64,000 nt of DNA, taken from the NCBI GenBank assembly GCA_038239345.1, contig JBBSEX010000020.1, positions 31,518-95,517 of the forward strand. The letters run 5' to 3'. A model generated the notes under the pieces. It was not told the origin of the DNA and did no database searches. It was given only the letters and a program-made list of their open reading frames with translations. This document shows, piece after piece, positions 27,579 through 37,259 of the stretch (the stretch's first letter is position 1; each line of letters opens with the position of its first letter). The DNA is from JBBSEX01 sp038239345 (GTDB lineage: Bacteria; Acidobacteriota; Terriglobia; Bryobacterales; Bryobacteraceae). The translations under genes were made by a program, and so were the position numbers.

Positions 27579-28801
27579 AGCCCGGCGAAATCGAAAAGCT
27601 GCTCGGCGGTTATGCCACGGGGACCCTCACCGGCGACGAGGAAAAGTTGCTATTTGAGGCCGCGCTCCACGACCAGAATCTTTTCGACGCCCTGGCCCAT
27701 GAGCAAAGTTTAAAAGATGTGTTCGACGATCCAGTATCCCGCCAAGCGCTGCTGGCCTCATTGAACGAAACAGCGCCCGCTTGGAAAGAACGATATTTCG
27801 GATGGTTGCGCCGGCCCTGGCCATTGGCGTTTGCCGGAGTGGCCGCCCTTGCGACATTGACCGTCGCCGTCCTTGTGAATGTTGATAGGCACCAATTCTA
27901 TTCCAAGGAAGCAGCCGCGGTTCCACAACATGCCGATCAGGTTCCCGCTAGCGCCAAGTCGAAGCAAGTAGAACCTCCACCTTCGCTCGACAAGGCAGAA
28001 TCGAAGCCCCTGAGAGCTAAAAAGATACCATCGCCGGATCAGCCGAAGGAAGTGTCGGCGCAGCCTCGAAAGTTGGAGTCGCCACCGGCTGCACCGATCA
28101 CGGAATCAACGCCTGTTCCAGAATCTAGGCGCAGTGATAAACCAGCCAGCGCGGCGGGAACGGTAATTGCCGATACTCGCGCGAAAAGTGTTCCGGCCCC
28201 GACAGATTCGTCCCTGAAAGACGCAAAAAAAGAGACGGACGCAAAAAAAGAGGAAGACGTCGCCGGAGCCCGTCGTGAGACTGAGACGGCGAAAAGCCAA
28301 CTGGCGAGACCCGCTTCCGCTTTCGCCCCACCGGTGATGAAAGCCCCGGCGCCTGCTCCCCAATACGAGATCCTCAAAGTGGGCGCGGATGGAAACGCCC
28401 AAGACGTCAGCCGTCAGACCATCTTCAATCCCGGCGATCTGATCCGCCTGCGCATCATCCCCGCTGAGAATGGCTATCTCCACGTGGTTCGCCGGTCCGA
28501 TGGCGTCGAACAACAGATTTCCTCCGCCGACGCCCCCTACGTGAATAAGGGCGTGCCTTACGTGCTGCCGGCCACTGGAGCAATTCAATTGGGGCCGCAG
28601 AGTGGAGACGTCGAATTCCAGATCGTTATCGCGGCTCAGCCACGCGACACGCGAGATTTTCAGTCCAACGCCAATCAGGTAACCAGCGGACCGGCTCAAA
28701 ATCAAAATCGCGGCCGCCAGTCGCAAGCCAGTCAGAGCCAGGTCGCAGGTTCACCAGCCGAGCCTGCCGTATCGCAGCGAGTTCGCATCCACGTCCGCTA
28801 A
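27575..28801 (+). CDS. Putative membrane anti-sigma factor with DUF4384-like domain
   Basis: 408 residues. The ATG at 27575 overlaps the sigma-factor TGA and follows GGGAGGGAGG, so it was chosen over an in-frame TTG at 27560. Residues 1-75 form a small helical cytoplasmic domain (EIEKLLGGYATGTLTGDEE) like the N-terminus of anti-sigma factors but without the zinc HxxxCxxC. One membrane helix lies near residues 85-105 (PLAFAGVAALATLTVAVLV). A long Pro/Ser/Lys/Glu-rich spacer (to about 260) leads to a C-terminal beta domain (PGDLIRLRIIPAENGYLHVV) resembling DUF4384. Release of the sigma factor by an envelope signal is inferred. Confidence 0.75.
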   Translation: MKPGEIEKLLGGYATGTLTGDEEKLLFEAALHDQNLFDALAHEQSLKDVFDDPVSRQALLASLNETAPAWKERYFGWLRRPWPLAFAGVAALATLTVAVLVNVDRHQFYSKEAAAVPQHADQVPASAKSKQVEPPPSLDKAESKPLRAKKIPSPDQPKEVSAQPRKLESPPAAPITESTPVPESRRSDKPASAAGTVIADTRAKSVPAPTDSSLKDAKKETDAKKEEDVAGARRETETAKSQLARPASAFAPPVMKAPAPAPQYEILKVGADGNAQDVSRQTIFNPGDLIRLRIIPAENGYLHVVRRSDGVEQQISSADAPYVNKGVPYVLPATGAIQLGPQSGDVEFQIVIAAQPRDTRDFQSNANQVTSGPAQNQNRGRQSQASQSQVAGSPAEPAVSQRVRIHVR

Positions 28802-28813
28802 TTCCATCGGGAT

Positions 28814-28819
28814 TAGAAT
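28814..28819 (+). promoter_or_regulatory. -10 element, leaderless arrangement for the MauE-thioredoxin gene
   Basis: TAGAAT eight bases before the ATG at 28828; transcription would begin at or next to the start codon. No Shine-Dalgarno sequence is present. Confidence 0.5.
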
Positions 28820-28827
28820 AAGAGCAT

Positions 28828-29751
28828 ATGTCGGATTCACTCGCCCATCCACTCCCCGGAAGTCGCTCTCTGGAACTGCCGTCGTGGAAAAATGTGGCCA
28901 GCCATCTCGCTGCTATTTTGCTCGCGATCACTTTTGCCACGGCGGGAATCTGGAAGATGTCAGACCCGTTCGGCTGGTCGATGATGGTAGAGCAACTGCG
29001 GATTCCGTTTCAACTCAGCCTGGCCCTCACGCTCTGCTTGGCCGTCACCGAAACCCTGGGCGCGGTGCTGATCCTGATCCCGCGCTTTCGCCGCTGGGGT
29101 GCGCTCCTGATCGGATTATTGCTCGTCGTCTTCATGATTTATATCGCCGCGAATTACAGTTCACTGGTTGGGAAAGAATGCAGTTGCTTCCCTTGGGTGA
29201 AGCGAACGGTGGGCCCGGGATTCTTCATCGGCGATATAGTTATGCTCGCTCTGGCGGTGGTTGCTTATTACTGGAGCCGTCCCTCCTATGGTGTCCGCAA
29301 TGGCGTTCTGATCGTAGCCGCGCTTGCCGTCTGCACGGGTCTTGCGTTCGGCGTGAACAAAGCGCACCAGACAGGAACCATGGCTCCGGAAACCGCCCTG
29401 GTCGAGGGGCAGCCCTACTCTTTGCAGCATGGCCGAGTCCTGCTGTTCTTCTATGATCCGGAGTGCAGCCACTGCGATATGGCTGCCAAGAAGATGTCGA
29501 AGCTAACATGGAAAGATGTCCGGGTGATCGCCTTGCCGACGCGTCAAAAACAATTCGCCGCCGCATTCCTGCACGATACGGGCTTACGCGCGAAGACCTC
29601 GTCGGAAGCCGAATCACTGAAGAAAGTTTTCCCCTTTGGCGATCCTCCTTATGCCGTCGCGCTCGAAAATGGCCGTGAAAAAGCTCCTGTGCCGCACTTC
29701 GATGACAATGAGCCTGCGGAAACTCTGCGCAAGCTGAATTTTGTCGAATAG
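28828..29751 (+). CDS. MauE/DoxX-type membrane protein fused to a thioredoxin-like domain
   Basis: 307 residues. The first 180 contain about five helices and the MauE/DoxX-like pattern (FATAGIWKMSDPFGW; LCLAVTETLGAVLILIPRF), plus a cysteine pair in GKECSCFPW. The C-terminal 110 residues look like a thioredoxin fold with FFYDPECSHCDMAAKKM, a CSHC redox motif. MauE helps form disulfides in methylamine dehydrogenase; this fusion could pass thiol redox equivalents across the membrane. It follows the sigma/anti-sigma pair by 26 bases and has its own -10-like element. Confidence 0.82.
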   Translation: MSDSLAHPLPGSRSLELPSWKNVASHLAAILLAITFATAGIWKMSDPFGWSMMVEQLRIPFQLSLALTLCLAVTETLGAVLILIPRFRRWGALLIGLLLVVFMIYIAANYSSLVGKECSCFPWVKRTVGPGFFIGDIVMLALAVVAYYWSRPSYGVRNGVLIVAALAVCTGLAFGVNKAHQTGTMAPETALVEGQPYSLQHGRVLLFFYDPECSHCDMAAKKMSKLTWKDVRVIALPTRQKQFAAAFLHDTGLRAKTSSEAESLKKVFPFGDPPYAVALENGREKAPVPHFDDNEPAETLRKLNFVE

Positions 29752-29772
29752 GACCTGATACACTCACCGTCG

Positions 29773-31398
29773 GTGAGCGCCAAACTCAGCTACTCGCGCG
29801 GATCGAAAACAGCGCTTCTTTCATCCACCATCGGCGAGATGTTCGCCGCCACAGCATCCCGTTTACCAGATCGTCCGGCGCTGATCGTTCGCCATCAGAA
29901 TGTCCGGCTTACTTTCGGCCAGCTGCAGCGAAGCGTGGAAGAAACGGCGCGTGGTCTCTGCGGGCTCGGCCTCAAGCAGGGCGATCGGGTCGGCATCTGG
30001 TCCTCCAACTGCCTTGAGTGGATCCTGCTGCAATTGGCCACCGCGCGCACCGGCATGGTATTGGTAAACGTCAATCCAGCGTACCGTTCCCATGAAATTG
30101 GCTTCGTTCTGCAAAAATCCAATTTGCGGGCATTGGTCCTGCTTGAATCCGACGCCCGCGCGAACTATCGCCAAATCCTCGACGAAGCTTCGCACGGCCG
30201 TGATCTCGCCCTCGAACATGTCGTTTACATCGGCCACGATTCGTGGGATCGAATGCTAGCCGGCGGCGTCGATCTACCGCCCGTTAACGTTGGCGCCCGT
30301 GCTGTCGCCAACATTCAGTACACGTCCGGCACGACCGGCTCGCCAAAGGGCGTCCTGCTCACGCACCGCAACATTCTCAACAACGCGTATTTGATCGGGC
30401 GTCAGATGAACATCACCGAGCTCGATTCCATCTGCGCGCCGGTGCCTCTTTATCATTGTTTTGGTTGCGTGATGGCGAGCCTCGTCACCGTCACCACCGG
30501 GGCAGCCCTCATCTTGCCTGCCGCGCAGTTTGACGCGCGCGCCACCCTGGAAGCGATTCACAATGAGCGCGCGACGGCCCTCTACGGCGTGCCCACGATG
30601 TTTATCGCCCAACTCGAACATCCCGATTTCGCCAGCTTCGATCTCACCAGCCTGCGCACCGGCATCATGGCGGGCGCTCCCTGTCCCGTTGAAATTATGA
30701 AGCGCGTGATCGTCGATATGCATTGCCCCGGGATCACGATCGCCTATGGCCAGACCGAAAGTTCACCCGTGATTACGCAGTCTCTCTCCACCGATAGTCT
30801 CGAGTTGCGCGTCTCCACAGTCGGCCGCGTTATGCCCCAAACTGAGGTGGCTATCGTCTCGCCCGAAACCGGAGCGGTCCTCTATCTCGGGCAACAAGGC
30901 GAACTCTGTACGCGCGGCTATCTGGTTATGACTGGCTATGACGACGATCCCGAGGCCACCCACGGCGTGATCGACGAAGATGGCTGGCTTCATACCGGCG
31001 ATCTCGCCATCATGCGTGAAGACGGCTACTTCCGCATCACCGGACGCGCGAAAGAAATGATCATCCGCGGCGGTGAAAATATTTATCCCCGTGAGATTGA
31101 AGAATTCCTGTTTACCCATCCCAAGATCGCCGACGTGCAAGTAGTCGGCTTGCCCGATGCGCGTTTAGGCGAAGCGGTACTGGCGTGGATCCGTCTTAAA
31201 ACCGCCGAGACCGCTACTGAAGATGAGATCCGCGAATTCTGCAGTGGCAAGATCGCCCACTTCAAAATCCCGCGTTACATTCGCTTCGTCGATTCTTTCC
31301 CGCTGACGGTATCGGGTAAGGTACAAAAATACAAGATCCGCGAAGCCGAGATCGAAAGCCTGGGCCTCGCCAGTGCCGCCAATATTGAGACGGCCTGA
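29773..31398 (+). CDS. AMP-forming acyl-CoA synthetase
   Basis: 541 residues of the ANL superfamily, starting at GTG. The P-loop YTSGTTGSPKGVLLTHRN (about 178-195), the A5 motif YGQTES, the A7 motif DGWLHTGDLAIMREDGYFRI and the catalytic lysine region SGKVQKYK near the C-terminus are all intact. It activates a fatty or other carboxylic acid to its CoA thioester via an acyl-adenylate. Medium- or long-chain fatty acid is likely, by resemblance to the FadD/AcsA-like group. A TGATAC 13 bases upstream may be its -10. Confidence 0.93.
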   Translation: MSAKLSYSRGSKTALLSSTIGEMFAATASRLPDRPALIVRHQNVRLTFGQLQRSVEETARGLCGLGLKQGDRVGIWSSNCLEWILLQLATARTGMVLVNVNPAYRSHEIGFVLQKSNLRALVLLESDARANYRQILDEASHGRDLALEHVVYIGHDSWDRMLAGGVDLPPVNVGARAVANIQYTSGTTGSPKGVLLTHRNILNNAYLIGRQMNITELDSICAPVPLYHCFGCVMASLVTVTTGAALILPAAQFDARATLEAIHNERATALYGVPTMFIAQLEHPDFASFDLTSLRTGIMAGAPCPVEIMKRVIVDMHCPGITIAYGQTESSPVITQSLSTDSLELRVSTVGRVMPQTEVAIVSPETGAVLYLGQQGELCTRGYLVMTGYDDDPEATHGVIDEDGWLHTGDLAIMREDGYFRITGRAKEMIIRGGENIYPREIEEFLFTHPKIADVQVVGLPDARLGEAVLAWIRLKTAETATEDEIREFCSGKIAHFKIPRYIRFVDSFPLTVSGKVQKYKIREAEIESLGLASAANIETA

Positions 31399-31464
31399 GG
31401 GCAATAGTAGAAAAGCACTATGTCTGCTTCTGCCCGCTTCCAATAGAATAAGAGCACAACGCCC

Positions 31465-34400
31465 ATGGGGTTTTCGCGACTTACCTTAAGCACGGCCGCT
31501 CTTGGATTGTGCCTCTTTCTCGGTGGCGCGGCATCGAATACGGTAGAAGAGCAGTTGTGGCGTCATCGCAATCTAGGCAAGGCGTTCTACGAAAATCCGA
31601 CCACACAACAGCAGGCCGTGGACGAGTTCGCGAAAGCACTCGCACTTGCTCCGAAGGCCGCGCGGGAACGTCTAAACTACGGTCTGGCGCTTCTGCGGGC
31701 AGGGAAGACGGCGCAAGGAGTCACTGAGCTCCAGGCCGTCCAGAAGACGAATCCGGAACTGCCGCACACCTATTTCAATCTCGGCATTGTCTTTAAGAAG
31801 GCCGGCGAATTCGAACAGGCAACAGTCCAGTTTGAGCAGATGCTGAAGCTCACGCCGAATGAGCCCATCGCGCACTATAATCTCGGCGTCCTCTATAAGC
31901 AGGCCGCTCGTACCGATGAGGCTTTGTCGCAGTTTCTTGACGCTACCAAACTCAATCCCGATCTTGCCGCGCCGCACTTCCAGCTCTATAACGTCTATCG
32001 CCAGACCGGCAAGAAGGAAGACGCTGCGCGCGAACTGGCTACCTTCCAGCGCATTAAAAAAGCCACCGAAGGCGCGGCCATTGCGGAAGATATGGAATGG
32101 TGCGACTATGCCGAAATTTACGATCCCATCGACATGAATGCGCCCGCCGTAAAGCCGGTGGAAGCGAAGTACGAAAATCGCAAACTGCCCGGTGAAATCG
32201 ATCTAAAAACTGCTGGATTTGTCGCAATCGATTATGACGGCGATGGCCGTCCCGATCTGCTGGTATGGTCTGCGAAGGGCCTCCTGCTCTATCGCAACGG
32301 ATCGGAGCTCGTGAAAAATTCCGGTCTTGAAAAAATAGATTCACCCATCTCGGCCGCCGCCGGGGATTTCGACAACGACGGTTTGATCGACCTCTGCGTA
32401 CTAACCGAAACCGGTCCTCTGCTGCTGCACAACGACAAAGGCAAGTTCACCAAAATAGACGCGAACCTCCCCGCTGGACGCTTCGCTGCCGCAGTCTGGC
32501 TTGACTACGATCACGACTACGATTTGGATCTCTTTCTCTTCGGAGAAAAGTCCGTCCTGCTGCGCAATCAAGGCAGTGCCGGATTCGCCGATCACACCGT
32601 GGACTTTCCCTTCGTCAAAGCCAACGCGATAGCAGCGGCGCCATATCGCCTCATCGCCGATAGCAAATCGTTCGACCTGATTGCGTCGTATGCCGGCCGC
32701 GCGGGCGTGCTCTACCACGATCTGCTTGCCGGCAAATATGAGGCTTTGGACATCGCCCTTCCCGCTGGAGCGAAGCACCTCGCGGTTGCCGATGTGAATC
32801 ACGATGGCGCGCTAGACCTGCAATCGTCCGCCGGTCTCCTGTCTAAGGGCAAGCTGGAGGCGCGAACGATTCCGTACGTCTTACAAGCCGATTTCGACAA
32901 TGACGGCCGCTTGGATTTTGTCGGTATCGATGACACCGGCATCGTTCTGCACCGCAACGTCACGGCTGCCTCTGGAAACTGGATCCGCGTCTCTCTCAAC
33001 GGCGTCAAGAATCTAAAACTCGCGCAAGGCGCGGAGATCGAACTGAAAGCCGGGCTCTTCTATGAGAAAAAAGTCTACGATGGCGTGCCGCTTACCTTTG
33101 AGATCGGCGCTAACAAAGAAGCCGACACGGTGCGCATCACCTGGCCCAATGGTTTAATCCAGAACGAGACGAAGCAAGCTGCGAATAAAGCTTATACGTA
33201 CAAGGAAGCGCAACGCCTGTCCGGATCCTGCCCCATGATTTGGACCTGGGACGGCGAAGGCTTCCACTACATCACCGATGTTTTGGGCGTGGCCCCACTG
33301 GGAGCCAGTTCGGGCGATGGTACGTTCTTTCCGGTGGACCATACCGAATATATTCAGATTCCTGGCCAGTCGCTGGCCCTTCGCGATGGCAAGTACGAAC
33401 TGCGAATCACGGAAGAGTTGAGTGAGGTCGCCTTCATCGATCAGATTCAGCTTGAGGCTATCGATCATCCAGCGGCCGAGTCGATCTTCACGAACGAAAA
33501 GTTCAAGGCGCCGCCTTTCCCGGAGTATCGTCTGTTCGGTGTCAACCAGCGCAAATACCCGATACAGGCGCACGATAACGAGGGCCGCGACGTTCGTGCC
33601 AAGTTGCTTGCCACGGACCGCACTTATCCTGACGATTTTCAGCGCTCCGAAGCCGGTGTAGCCGACCTTCATACCTTGGATCTGGATTTCGGCTCCGATG
33701 CCGCGCGACAAAATAAGTCGATTCTGGTTTTAAGCGGCTGGGTCGATTGGGCCGATGGCAGCACTTTCCTCGCCGTCGCGCAAGAAGGAAAAGGCGGCTT
33801 GGTCACGCCTTATCTGCAAGTGAAAGATTCCCGGGGCGAATGGAAAACGGTCATTGAAGATATGGGAATGCCGTCCGGCAAGCCGAAGGCGATCACGGTC
33901 GACCTGACTGGCAAGTTTCTCTCGGCCAGCCGTGAAATCCGTATCGCGACGAACGTCTGCGTCTATTGGGACGAGATTTTCCTCAGCGAGGAAACCGGAG
34001 CGCCCATCCTTCACAAGACCGTTTTACCGGCCTCGCATGCCGAAGTGCGGTTCCGCGGCTTTTCCGAATCGCATTGGGATCCCACTCGCAAGCAGCCCGA
34101 ACGATTCGTTTACGCTAACACCGAGCCCACCTCCATGTGGAATCCCACGCCCGGCATGTTCACTCGCTATGGCGACGTCCGTGAACTCATCGCCGCCCCC
34201 GACGACAAGTTCGTGATCATGAGCTCCGGCGATGAGTTACGCTTTCTCTTCGACCCCGGCAATCTTCCGAAGCTTCCAGAAGGTTGGAAGCGTGACTATT
34301 TGCTGAAGGTCGATGGCTGGGCTAAGGATCGTGACGCCAACACCGCGTTCTCGCAATCTGTCGAGCCGCTGCCGTTCCATCGCATGACCAGTTATCCTTA

Positions 34401-34506
34401 TCCGGCCAAAGAGCATTTCCCCGATGACGCTGAGCATCGTGCCTACCGCGAAAAATATAACGTCCGGCCCGCGTTGCGGCTCATCCGTCCGTTATCGGGG
34501 AATTAG
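31465..34506 (+). CDS. Large secreted TPR / FG-GAP / ASPIC protein
   Basis: 1013 residues with signal peptide MGFSRLTLSTAALGLCLFLG. Residues 30-200 are four to five TPRs (YFNLGIVFKKAGEFEQA; HYNLGVLYKQAARTDEA). Residues 235-520 form an FG-GAP/VCBS beta-propeller with calcium-type loops DYDGDGRPDL, DFDNDGLIDL, DYDHDYDLDL and DFDNDGRLDF. An ASPIC/UnbV-like segment follows (ITWPNGLIQNE). The last 420 residues, starting near CPMIWTWDGEGFHYITDVLG, belong to no domain I know. It is first of three coupled genes with the five-haem cytochrome and a second FG-GAP/ASPIC protein, so it likely acts outside the cytoplasm with them. TAGAAT at 31444-31449 is a possible -10. Confidence 0.88.
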   Translation: MGFSRLTLSTAALGLCLFLGGAASNTVEEQLWRHRNLGKAFYENPTTQQQAVDEFAKALALAPKAARERLNYGLALLRAGKTAQGVTELQAVQKTNPELPHTYFNLGIVFKKAGEFEQATVQFEQMLKLTPNEPIAHYNLGVLYKQAARTDEALSQFLDATKLNPDLAAPHFQLYNVYRQTGKKEDAARELATFQRIKKATEGAAIAEDMEWCDYAEIYDPIDMNAPAVKPVEAKYENRKLPGEIDLKTAGFVAIDYDGDGRPDLLVWSAKGLLLYRNGSELVKNSGLEKIDSPISAAAGDFDNDGLIDLCVLTETGPLLLHNDKGKFTKIDANLPAGRFAAAVWLDYDHDYDLDLFLFGEKSVLLRNQGSAGFADHTVDFPFVKANAIAAAPYRLIADSKSFDLIASYAGRAGVLYHDLLAGKYEALDIALPAGAKHLAVADVNHDGALDLQSSAGLLSKGKLEARTIPYVLQADFDNDGRLDFVGIDDTGIVLHRNVTAASGNWIRVSLNGVKNLKLAQGAEIELKAGLFYEKKVYDGVPLTFEIGANKEADTVRITWPNGLIQNETKQAANKAYTYKEAQRLSGSCPMIWTWDGEGFHYITDVLGVAPLGASSGDGTFFPVDHTEYIQIPGQSLALRDGKYELRITEELSEVAFIDQIQLEAIDHPAAESIFTNEKFKAPPFPEYRLFGVNQRKYPIQAHDNEGRDVRAKLLATDRTYPDDFQRSEAGVADLHTLDLDFGSDAARQNKSILVLSGWVDWADGSTFLAVAQEGKGGLVTPYLQVKDSRGEWKTVIEDMGMPSGKPKAITVDLTGKFLSASREIRIATNVCVYWDEIFLSEETGAPILHKTVLPASHAEVRFRGFSESHWDPTRKQPERFVYANTEPTSMWNPTPGMFTRYGDVRELIAAPDDKFVIMSSGDELRFLFDPGNLPKLPEGWKRDYLLKVDGWAKDRDANTAFSQSVEPLPFHRMTSYPYPAKEHFPDDAEHRAYREKYNVRPALRLIRPLSGN

Positions 34507-34508
34507 CA

Positions 34509-37259
34509 ATGAAGCCACGACATCTCGCCATCGCGTTCCTCGTCCTGCTGCTGAATACGGCGTATATTTCCTCGTTCCCGTCGGCCACCGTGTTTTACGT
34601 CGTCAATGTTTTGCTACATCTCGGACTGGGAATCGCAATCGCCGTAGCGCTCATTTGGGTCATGGCCAGAAATCAGCCGTATGGTCGAAAGCTGCCTATC
34701 GCAGGAGCACTGTTTGGAGTCTGCGCCACGATCGGAATCCTGATCGCCATCGTCGGAAACACGTCAGGCAATCGCTCAAGTTTGTGGCTGCACATTGCTT
34801 TCGGCGCCGCCGCAACCGTAGCGCTTTTGGTCACCTCCTGGCGTATGTCGTCGCGCGGAACTGGCTGGATGCAGTTTCGCAATGCATTAACCGTCGCCGC
34901 CTTATTCGCATGCTTTCTGCCGTTCTTTCGGCTCCGCAATACAGACCAGCCGATTAGGAACACACTCGCGATTCCTACATCGATGCAGGAGGAAGGCAGT
35001 GGTCCCAACAGCCCCTTCTGGCCCTCGTCGGCGAATACAAACACCGGCAAAATTATTCCCTCCAACTTCTTCATGGATTCGAAGGCGTGCGGCGAATGTC
35101 ACAAGGATATCTATGACGAGTGGAACAGCTCGGTCCATCACTTCGCATCGTTCAATAATCAGTTCTATCGTAAATCGATTGAACATATGCAGGACCTGTC
35201 CGGCGTGCAGGGCAGCAAGTGGTGCGCCGCTTGTCATGATCATGCCGTCTTTTTCAACGGGCGTTTTGAGAAGCCCATCAAAGATCAAATCGATACTCCC
35301 GAAGCCCAAAACGGGCTCGGGTGCATGTCCTGTCATTCCATTGTCCATGTCGGCAGCACAATGGGAAACAGTCATTTCACGGTTGAATATCCGCCGCTTC
35401 ATGAGCTCGCCTCCAGCCGGAATCCAATCATTCACGCCATCGATTACTTTACGACGTACCTTAACCCCGCCCCGCACAAACAGACATTTCTTAAGCCGTT
35501 CATGAAATCGGCGGAATTCTGTTCAGCCTGCCACAAGGTCCATCTCGACGTTCCCGTGAACAACTATCGTTGGTTGCGCGGCTTCAACGATTACGACAAC
35601 TGGCAGGCGAGCGGCGTTTCGGGTCAAGGGGCGCGGTCGTTTTACTATCCGCCGAAGTCATCCACCTGCGCCGACTGCCATATGCCCTTGGTCGATTCGA
35701 AAGACCCTGGCAATCACGATGGCAAGGTTCATTCGCATCGCTTCGCCGCCGCCAATACCGCCGTCGCCGTCGCCAATCAAGATGCCAAACAATTGAGCGA
35801 AACCGAAAAGTTTCTGAAGTCGGGATTCATCACCGTCGATATCTTCGCTGCCTCCTCCGTCGATGAATCCAAGGGTCAAACGGAGATGCGCCGCCGCTCG
35901 CCCGAAGGCCCCCAGTTGATGTCTACCTTCGCTGTCGGCGAGGAGTCGGAACAATCCGGCGGACAAGTGATTCTGCGCGATGTAGGCAAGCTGATGGCGC
36001 CGATTGAAGAAGGTCACGTTGCGCCAGGTTCAACGGTGCGCATCGATACCGTTGTGCGGACGCGAAAAATCGGTCACTTCTTCCCCGCCGGTACCGTCGA
36101 TTCTTTCGATGTTTGGCTGGAACTGCAGGGCCGTGACGCTACGGGCAAACTGATTTTCTGGAGTGGCAAGTTGGATGAAGACGGGTCCGTCGAACCGGGG
36201 GCCCATTTCTATCGCTCCTATCAATTGGATGGTGAGGGTAACCCGATCAACAAGCGCAATGCCTGGCAAACGCGAAGTGTTCTCTACGTGCGCCTGATTC
36301 CGCCGGGCGCCGCCGATGTCGCTCACTTTCGCGTGAAAATTCCGAAAGATGCCCGGGGCCCCATCACGTTTAGCGCGAAGCTGAACTATCGAAAGTTCAC
36401 CAACTACTTCACGAAGTATGCATACGCCGGTCAACCTAAGCCGGGCCAATCTCTGCAACTCGCGGGGCTGGGTCATGATAGCCGTGAGTACTCTTTCGAT
36501 AAAACAAGTATCCCCAAGAATGTTTCGGGAAGAATCAAGGACGAAATTCCCGTGATTCCCATTATCACCGTCGCCTCGGCTAAAGCCCTTCTCCCCCTGG
36601 GAGATCCGAACTGGCAGCCCCTTGTTCGCAAAAAGGATCGCGAGCGCTGGAATGATTGGGGCATCGGTTTGCTCCTGCAAGGAGACCTTAAGGGCGCCGA
36701 ATATGCCTTCAAGAAGGTCACCGAAGCCGAGCCGGGCTACGCCGATGGATGGCTGAACGTCGCGCGGGCATTGATTCAGGAGGGCGAGACCGACGCCGCT
36801 AAGCCCTATATCGAACAGGCGCTCAAAATCAATGCGAGCCTTGGCCGAATCCATTTCTTTAAGGCGATGATTCAGAAAACGGACGGCGATTACGATGGCG
36901 CCATCGCCTCATTGAACACGGTTATCGCGCAGTATCCTCGTGATCGGGTCGCGCTCAATCAGCTTGGACGGATGCTGTTCCTGAAGCGTCAGTATCCGCA
37001 AGCGGTCGACGCTTTGAACGCCGCGCTGTCCGTCGACCCCGAAGATGTACAGGCCCACTACACGCTGATGCTTGCCTATCGTGGTCTCCATGAGACATCG
37101 AAAGCCCAACATGAGGAAAAGCTGTTCCGGCGCTTCAAGGCCGACGAATCTTCGCAATCCATCACCGCCAAACGGCGTCTGGTGAGCCCTGAAGATAATA
37201 ACGAACGCCAGCCAATCCACGATCATGAATCGGCCATCGCCGGAGGTGGGAAGCCCTGA
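34509..37259 (+). CDS. Membrane-anchored five-haem cytochrome c with TPR tail
   Basis: 916 residues. The N-terminus has four to five membrane helices (to about 155). Five CxxCH sites follow: CGECH (about 193), CAACH (239), CMSCH (272), CSACH (337) and CADCH (387), arranged as in cytochrome c554-related multihaem proteins. Residues about 490-650 form a beta domain containing RTRKIGHFFPAGTVDSFDVW, seen in other multihaem/TPR proteins. The C-terminal 180 residues are TPRs (GWLNVARALIQEGETDAA; ALNQLGRMLFLKRQYPQA). It starts two bases after the first protein's stop and its own TGA overlaps the next ATG (TGATG). It probably moves electrons on the periplasmic face; the partner is unknown. Confidence 0.9.
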   Translation: MKPRHLAIAFLVLLLNTAYISSFPSATVFYVVNVLLHLGLGIAIAVALIWVMARNQPYGRKLPIAGALFGVCATIGILIAIVGNTSGNRSSLWLHIAFGAAATVALLVTSWRMSSRGTGWMQFRNALTVAALFACFLPFFRLRNTDQPIRNTLAIPTSMQEEGSGPNSPFWPSSANTNTGKIIPSNFFMDSKACGECHKDIYDEWNSSVHHFASFNNQFYRKSIEHMQDLSGVQGSKWCAACHDHAVFFNGRFEKPIKDQIDTPEAQNGLGCMSCHSIVHVGSTMGNSHFTVEYPPLHELASSRNPIIHAIDYFTTYLNPAPHKQTFLKPFMKSAEFCSACHKVHLDVPVNNYRWLRGFNDYDNWQASGVSGQGARSFYYPPKSSTCADCHMPLVDSKDPGNHDGKVHSHRFAAANTAVAVANQDAKQLSETEKFLKSGFITVDIFAASSVDESKGQTEMRRRSPEGPQLMSTFAVGEESEQSGGQVILRDVGKLMAPIEEGHVAPGSTVRIDTVVRTRKIGHFFPAGTVDSFDVWLELQGRDATGKLIFWSGKLDEDGSVEPGAHFYRSYQLDGEGNPINKRNAWQTRSVLYVRLIPPGAADVAHFRVKIPKDARGPITFSAKLNYRKFTNYFTKYAYAGQPKPGQSLQLAGLGHDSREYSFDKTSIPKNVSGRIKDEIPVIPIITVASAKALLPLGDPNWQPLVRKKDRERWNDWGIGLLLQGDLKGAEYAFKKVTEAEPGYADGWLNVARALIQEGETDAAKPYIEQALKINASLGRIHFFKAMIQKTDGDYDGAIASLNTVIAQYPRDRVALNQLGRMLFLKRQYPQAVDALNAALSVDPEDVQAHYTLMLAYRGLHETSKAQHEEKLFRRFKADESSQSITAKRRLVSPEDNNERQPIHDHESAIAGGGKP

